A DNA stretch of 34,273 nt from Clostridia bacterium (GTDB taxonomy: Bacteria > Bacillota_A > Clostridia > Oscillospirales > Acutalibacteraceae). Shown here piece after piece: positions 31,653-34,273 of this stretch. The first letter of the stretch is position 1. Each line of letters opens with the position of its first letter. The stretch is from positions 1 to 34,273 of the forward strand of contig JAFYUD010000047.1 of NCBI GenBank assembly GCA_017549665.1, read 5' to 3'. The translations under genes and the position numbers were made by a program. Under the pieces are notes generated by a model that saw nothing but the letters and a program-made list of their open reading frames with translations, made no database searches and was not told the origin of the DNA.

Positions 31653-31697
31653 CTCCAAAACCGCGTGCCGAGGGTTCAAGTCCTTCTGCCCCTGCCA
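31653..31697 (+). repeat. 45-nt tRNA-Trp 3' repeat (copy 2): right attachment site and junction of two elements
   Basis: Identical to 20344-20388. There is no D arm or 5' acceptor strand upstream, so it is not a tRNA gene. It closes the middle element, and since a second integrase gene begins 335 nt further in the same relative position, it probably also opens the next element. Confidence 0.9.
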
Positions 31698-32031
31698 CGA
31701 AAAAGTCCGGAAATCCTTGATATATAAGGGTTTGCGGGCTTTTTCTTTATCGAAAATTATTTTTCTAAATTCGCACTTTACCGTAAAATATCGCTAATTT
31801 TCGAGTAGTATGTGCCCCCGATGTGTCCCCCGCAGAAGACCGCTATCCCTTTGTATATCAACGGTTTTTATGCATTCTTGTGTATAAAAAAACATCATTT
31901 TTCAGTATGTTTTTGACCGCTTGCCCTATTTTTTATAGCCAAAAGCAGAAAGAAATATTTTTTCTTTCTGCTTTTTTTTAGGATATCGAAGTTTCTCTAA
32001 TAAATTTCTCTTGTAATAATGCTGCGTTATT
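31698..32031. other. Non-coding left end of the second element
   Basis: No gene is visible. It holds a degenerate hairpin like that after tRNA-Trp (about 31705-31745), a direct repeat ATGTGCCCCCG/ATGTGTCCCCCG (31810-31832) that may be an arm site of the second integrase, a 16-nt inverted match to the loop region behind tRNA-Trp (31851-31866) and a strong hairpin with T8 (31941-31979). Confidence 0.6.
31941..31979 (+). terminator. Terminator-like hairpin downstream of the second integrase
   Basis: A perfect 15-bp stem (31941-31955 with 31961-31975) with a 5-nt loop is followed by T8 on the plus strand and by only four T on the minus strand. Its orientation shields the integrase from plus-strand transcription coming from the tRNA side, and it may stop the integrase transcript too. 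Confidence 0.75.
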
Positions 32032-33144
32032 TTATGATTGATCATCGACATGAGTATAAATGTTAGCTGTTACACCGTATTCACTGTGTCCCATAAGTTC
32101 CTGTGCTGTTTTTATGTCAACACCTGACCATTGAAGCATTGAGCAGTATGTGTGTCGAAGTTGATGAGCAGAAAATTCTTCAAAACATTCATCAGCAAAG
32201 CAAAGTGAATCCTCATCTCTGCCATCAGCTGTTCTCAATGCTTCCATATAACTTTCAAAAAGACGTTTCCAAGCTGTTTCTGACATCCTGCCTCCGTATG
32301 CTTTTTCTACAACATATGTTCCTTTTGAACTCTTTTTTGCCTCGGAAAGTAAATCATACAAAAGATCATTTATCGGAATTTTTCTCATACCTGCTTTTGT
32401 TTTTGTTTCCTTTAATTCACACTGTTTAAAATCAAACGATTTATTAACATTGATTATTTTGTTTTTGAAATCAATATCAACCCAAGTAAGTGCAGTTACT
32501 TCTCCACGCCTGAGTCCTGCAAGAAGCATTATGCAAGCAGGAAGTCTTGCTCTGTGTTCGGTAGTAAGAATTAATTGAATTGTATGCTTATTTATCGCTG
32601 TACGTGTTTTGCTGACAGCATTCTTTGGCGGTTTTAAATCATTGCATGGGTTACAGAAATTATAGGCTCTCTCTTTTCGTGCGAATTCAAAAACATTCGC
32701 AAGTGCTCTGATATATCTCTGTATGGTTTTCTTGGCTGTAGTTTTACCTGTTGAAGGATTTTCTTTGTATAAAGCATTAACAGCCGGTTGGATATGAGAT
32801 GTCAGAATGTCATTAAGTCTTGTTTTTGCCAGCAACCCGCCTTTGTAATCCACAAAGTATTGCAACCTTGCTTTCAGAGTTTTATATTCGGATTCCTTTA
32901 TGTTATCACACATAACCTCATTTTTTATTGATTCAAGATAATGATTAATCCAATTCAAAAGAGTATCATTGTTTTTAAGAATATTAAGTCCACTATCCAT
33001 AGCGTTCTTGAATTCTCTAATCTTTTTTTCAAGTTCCTTTTCCGATTGAGCCTTCAACTTTCTATATTTGGGTTTTCCGTTAGCATCAGTACCAACATAA
33101 ATTTTTGTACAATAACTGTTCTTCTCAATATAAAACTTATTCAT
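32032..33144 (-). CDS. int: Tyrosine recombinase, integrase of the second element
   Basis: 370 residues from the ATG at 33144, which has AAGGAGG upstream; the longer frame overlaps the excisionase gene. N-terminal arm-binding domain (YCTKIYVGTDANGKPKYRKL), core-binding domain (about 60-165) and catalytic domain with Arg212 (AGLRRGEVTAL), HxxR at 327-330 (AHQLRHTY), His353 (LMGHSE) and Tyr363 (NIYTHVD). It is only distantly similar to the middle-element integrase, so the two elements are not copies of each other. Position implies that it also recognises the tRNA-Trp 3' end. Confidence 0.93.
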   Translation of the reverse strand: MNKFYIEKNSYCTKIYVGTDANGKPKYRKLKAQSEKELEKKIREFKNAMDSGLNILKNNDTLLNWINHYLESIKNEVMCDNIKESEYKTLKARLQYFVDYKGGLLAKTRLNDILTSHIQPAVNALYKENPSTGKTTAKKTIQRYIRALANVFEFARKERAYNFCNPCNDLKPPKNAVSKTRTAINKHTIQLILTTEHRARLPACIMLLAGLRRGEVTALTWVDIDFKNKIINVNKSFDFKQCELKETKTKAGMRKIPINDLLYDLLSEAKKSSKGTYVVEKAYGGRMSETAWKRLFESYMEALRTADGRDEDSLCFADECFEEFSAHQLRHTYCSMLQWSGVDIKTAQELMGHSEYGVTANIYTHVDDQS

Positions 33145-33205
33145 TGTTATCCTCCTTAAAATTTTTGAGGGATGCTTTTCGGCACCCCTCACATCAATAC
33201 TATGC

Positions 33206-33433
33206 CTACTTCTTTTCAGAGTCAACTTTGTCGAAACCAATTTGAAGGAACTCATCCTGGTTGACTCGCCATTCTCTGCCTATTTTTCTTGCTTTAATTA
33301 TACCTTTCTGACAATGTTTTTTAACCGTTTCATAATTAAGTCCCGTTAATCCCGCTACCATTTCCAATGTGAGCATATAGGGTAAACCTTCAAGGCTTGA
33401 AATATAATTTCTTTTAATTGCGTTTATTTTCAA
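33206..33433 (-). CDS. xis: Excisionase-like DNA-binding protein of the second element
   Basis: 75 residues. LTLEMVAGLTGLNYETVKKHCQKGIIKARKIGREWRVNQDEF is an excisionase/MerR-type winged helix (helices about 22-42, wing about 48-58). The start is a TTG at 33433, with AAAGGAG 9 nt upstream. It lies between ParB-like and integrase genes, all in the same direction. Confidence 0.82.
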   Translation of the reverse strand: MKINAIKRNYISSLEGLPYMLTLEMVAGLTGLNYETVKKHCQKGIIKARKIGREWRVNQDEFLQIGFDKVDSEKK

Positions 33434-33448
33434 TCAACCACACTCCTT

Positions 33449-34273
33449 TCATCTGTTTATACCTCGCTGTCGCTCAAGGTAACGGCAATAATAATTGATA
33501 GCCTTCATAACAAACTCTTTGTTTGCTTCAGGTGTAACCTTACCCTTTATATACTTTTTAAATGATGCAGTTGGGATATTAACGGTGTCTTTCTGATTTG
33601 CTTTCAGTTCTGTCATTATGTTAAATACGGCGTCATTATCAAGTTTGCCTTCTTCGGAAAGCTTACGCATACGCTGTGCCTGCGAGTATGAAGGTGTTAC
33701 CTCATCGCTGTTATACATTGCATAAACCATTTGTTGTTCTTCGGGTGTCAGATACGAAAGCTCAACCGCAGGTCGCATAGCAATTCTGTTTTCATCAACG
33801 AGATTAAGTAGTTCAGAGATGAGATATGTCAGACGTATATAGTGGCGGATTGTTTCTCGACTGTCACCGCTTTGTTCGGATAACTTTTGAATTGATGTTT
33901 CGCCCTTTAACTTCTGCAACACTGTTGCAGAAGTTGGCTCATCCAAATCGGTTCGGTAACCTTGTCGTTTCATTGCATCGAGTTTCAATCTATAGGCGAT
34001 GCCTTTTTCACTCGGCAGGATATGTTCACGGTGACAAAGGTTAGAGTCAATCATCGCAACCAATGCTTCATCATCGGATAAGTTGTTGATGAGAACGGGT
34101 ACGGTTTCGTAACCGAGCCCATTGAGAATTTGCAGTCGACGGTTGCCGCAGACAATCTCATACTCGTTAGTGTCGGGCAGTTGTCTTATGACAATCGGAC
34201 TAAGCAAACCAAACTGACTGATACTCTCACGAAGCTTCTGCATATCTTCATCCTCTTTGACGGTGAACGGAGA
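33449..34273 (-). CDS. parB: ParB-like partition/regulatory protein, N-terminus outside window
   Basis: At least 274 residues; the frame is open to the window edge, and the visible N-terminal SPFTVKEDEDMQKLRESI is the normal beginning of a ParB/Srx domain, so only a short part is missing. LSPIVIRQLPDTNEYEIVCGNRRLQILNGLG holds the GxRR box (CTP-binding site in ParB proteins). A helix-turn-helix follows (SIQKLSEQSGDSRETIRHYIRL). It probably keeps the element during cell division or regulates it. A ParA partner would be expected upstream, beyond the window. Confidence 0.85.
   Translation of the reverse strand, partial: SPFTVKEDEDMQKLRESISQFGLLSPIVIRQLPDTNEYEIVCGNRRLQILNGLGYETVPVLINNLSDDEALVAMIDSNLCHREHILPSEKGIAYRLKLDAMKRQGYRTDLDEPTSATVLQKLKGETSIQKLSEQSGDSRETIRHYIRLTYLISELLNLVDENRIAMRPAVELSYLTPEEQQMVYAMYNSDEVTPSYSQAQRMRKLSEEGKLDNDAVFNIMTELKANQKDTVNIPTASFKKYIKGKVTPEANKEFVMKAINYYCRYLERQRGINR

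Larger units (their letters stand above)
20344..31697. mobile_element. About 11.3-kb integrative element in tRNA-Trp carrying HaeIII-type R-M and an FRG module
   Basis: Bounded by a perfect 45-nt direct repeat (20344-20388 and 31653-31697) that comprises the 3' end of tRNA-Trp. Its order is attachment site, tyrosine integrase, excisionase, RepA_N-type initiator, small protein, candidate origin, cargo, TnpV/DUF6809, attachment site. Clusters of TTCTAACA boxes lie just inside both ends, and a perfect 18-nt inverse repeat links the integrase promoter and the right end. I see no relaxase, coupling protein, type IV secretion, capsid or portal gene. It is therefore an element that can integrate and perhaps replicate, and which must borrow its transfer from elsewhere, such as a mobilizable or satellite-like element. 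Confidence 0.9.
31653..34273. mobile_element. Second integrative element at the same tRNA-Trp site, right part outside window
   Basis: Directly after the second attachment copy come an integrase ending towards the site, an excisionase-like protein and a ParB-like protein, the same order as the start of the middle element. The first 70 nt after the two attachment copies are also related (both with a TTGATATA-containing hairpin and then TCGAAAA). The far end should carry a third copy of the tRNA-Trp repeat outside the window. Confidence 0.75.

Noticed and set aside
31653..31697. Second tRNA-Trp gene
   Set aside because: Only the anticodon loop to CCA is present; the 5' half of the tRNA is missing.
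32032..34273. Phage remnant
   Set aside because: Integrase, excisionase and ParB fit an integrative element equally well, and no phage structural, lysis or repressor gene is visible in the window.

Overview
The window looks like a low-GC Gram-positive chromosome, most likely a gut-type Clostridia (Oscillospirales/Ruminococcaceae-like). The reasons are AGGAGG-type ribosome sites, sigma-A promoters of the TTGACA-17-TATAAT kind, secreted glycan-active enzymes, a DUF6809/TnpV pair and a RepA_N/DUF6017 replication protein typical of clostridial mobile elements. The assignment is inferred from gene content, not from a marker gene.

The window is a host block between integrative elements. Left (1-2841): the end of an element that runs off the left edge. 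It carries TnpV and a two-gene minus-strand operon (a two-helix membrane protein plus an HD-hydrolase-like protein). It stops at a 61-nt 3' fragment of tRNA-Ala(GGC), which marks its attachment site. Host block (about 2842-20388): an MFS transporter and an SDR dehydrogenase; a GPH-type sugar symporter with an esterase; a convergent metallo-beta-lactamase-fold/GDSL pair; tRNA-Leu(TAG); a nitroreductase; a very large secreted subtilase with BspA-type leucine-rich repeats; rmlB with a DEDDh exonuclease; a GH29 fucosidase with a secreted LCAT-like lipase; a ZIP zinc transporter; and tRNA-Met/tRNA-Trp.

Middle element (20344-31697, about 11.3 kb): an integrative element inserted in the 3' end of tRNA-Trp. 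It is bounded by a perfect 45-nt direct repeat (20344-20388 and 31653-31697). Just inside each end are three TTCTAACA boxes on about 11-nt spacing, which are probable integrase arm sites. An 18-nt sequence occurs perfectly, in inverse orientation, at the integrase promoter and at the right end. The backbone is integrase, excisionase, RepA_N initiator, a small unknown protein and a 500-nt AT-rich region with three structured repeats whose stems differ but still pair (candidate replication origin). The cargo is a secreted DUF5060/DUF4038 glycosidase, a YgjP-like zinc peptidase, a membrane protein plus FRG-domain protein, a HaeIII-type restriction-modification pair, and DUF6809/TnpV. I see no relaxase, conjugation or phage structural gene.

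Right (31653-34273): a second, different tyrosine integrase with its own excisionase and a ParB-like protein starts directly after the second tRNA-Trp copy. The sequence after that copy also resembles the sequence after the real tRNA-Trp. Two elements therefore appear to be stacked in tandem at one tRNA-Trp gene, the second running off the right edge.

The best candidates for something undescribed are the two small membrane-protein pairs (with an HD protein at 659-2589, with an FRG protein at 26868-28517), both in island cargo positions, and the structured repeats at 23491-23695.
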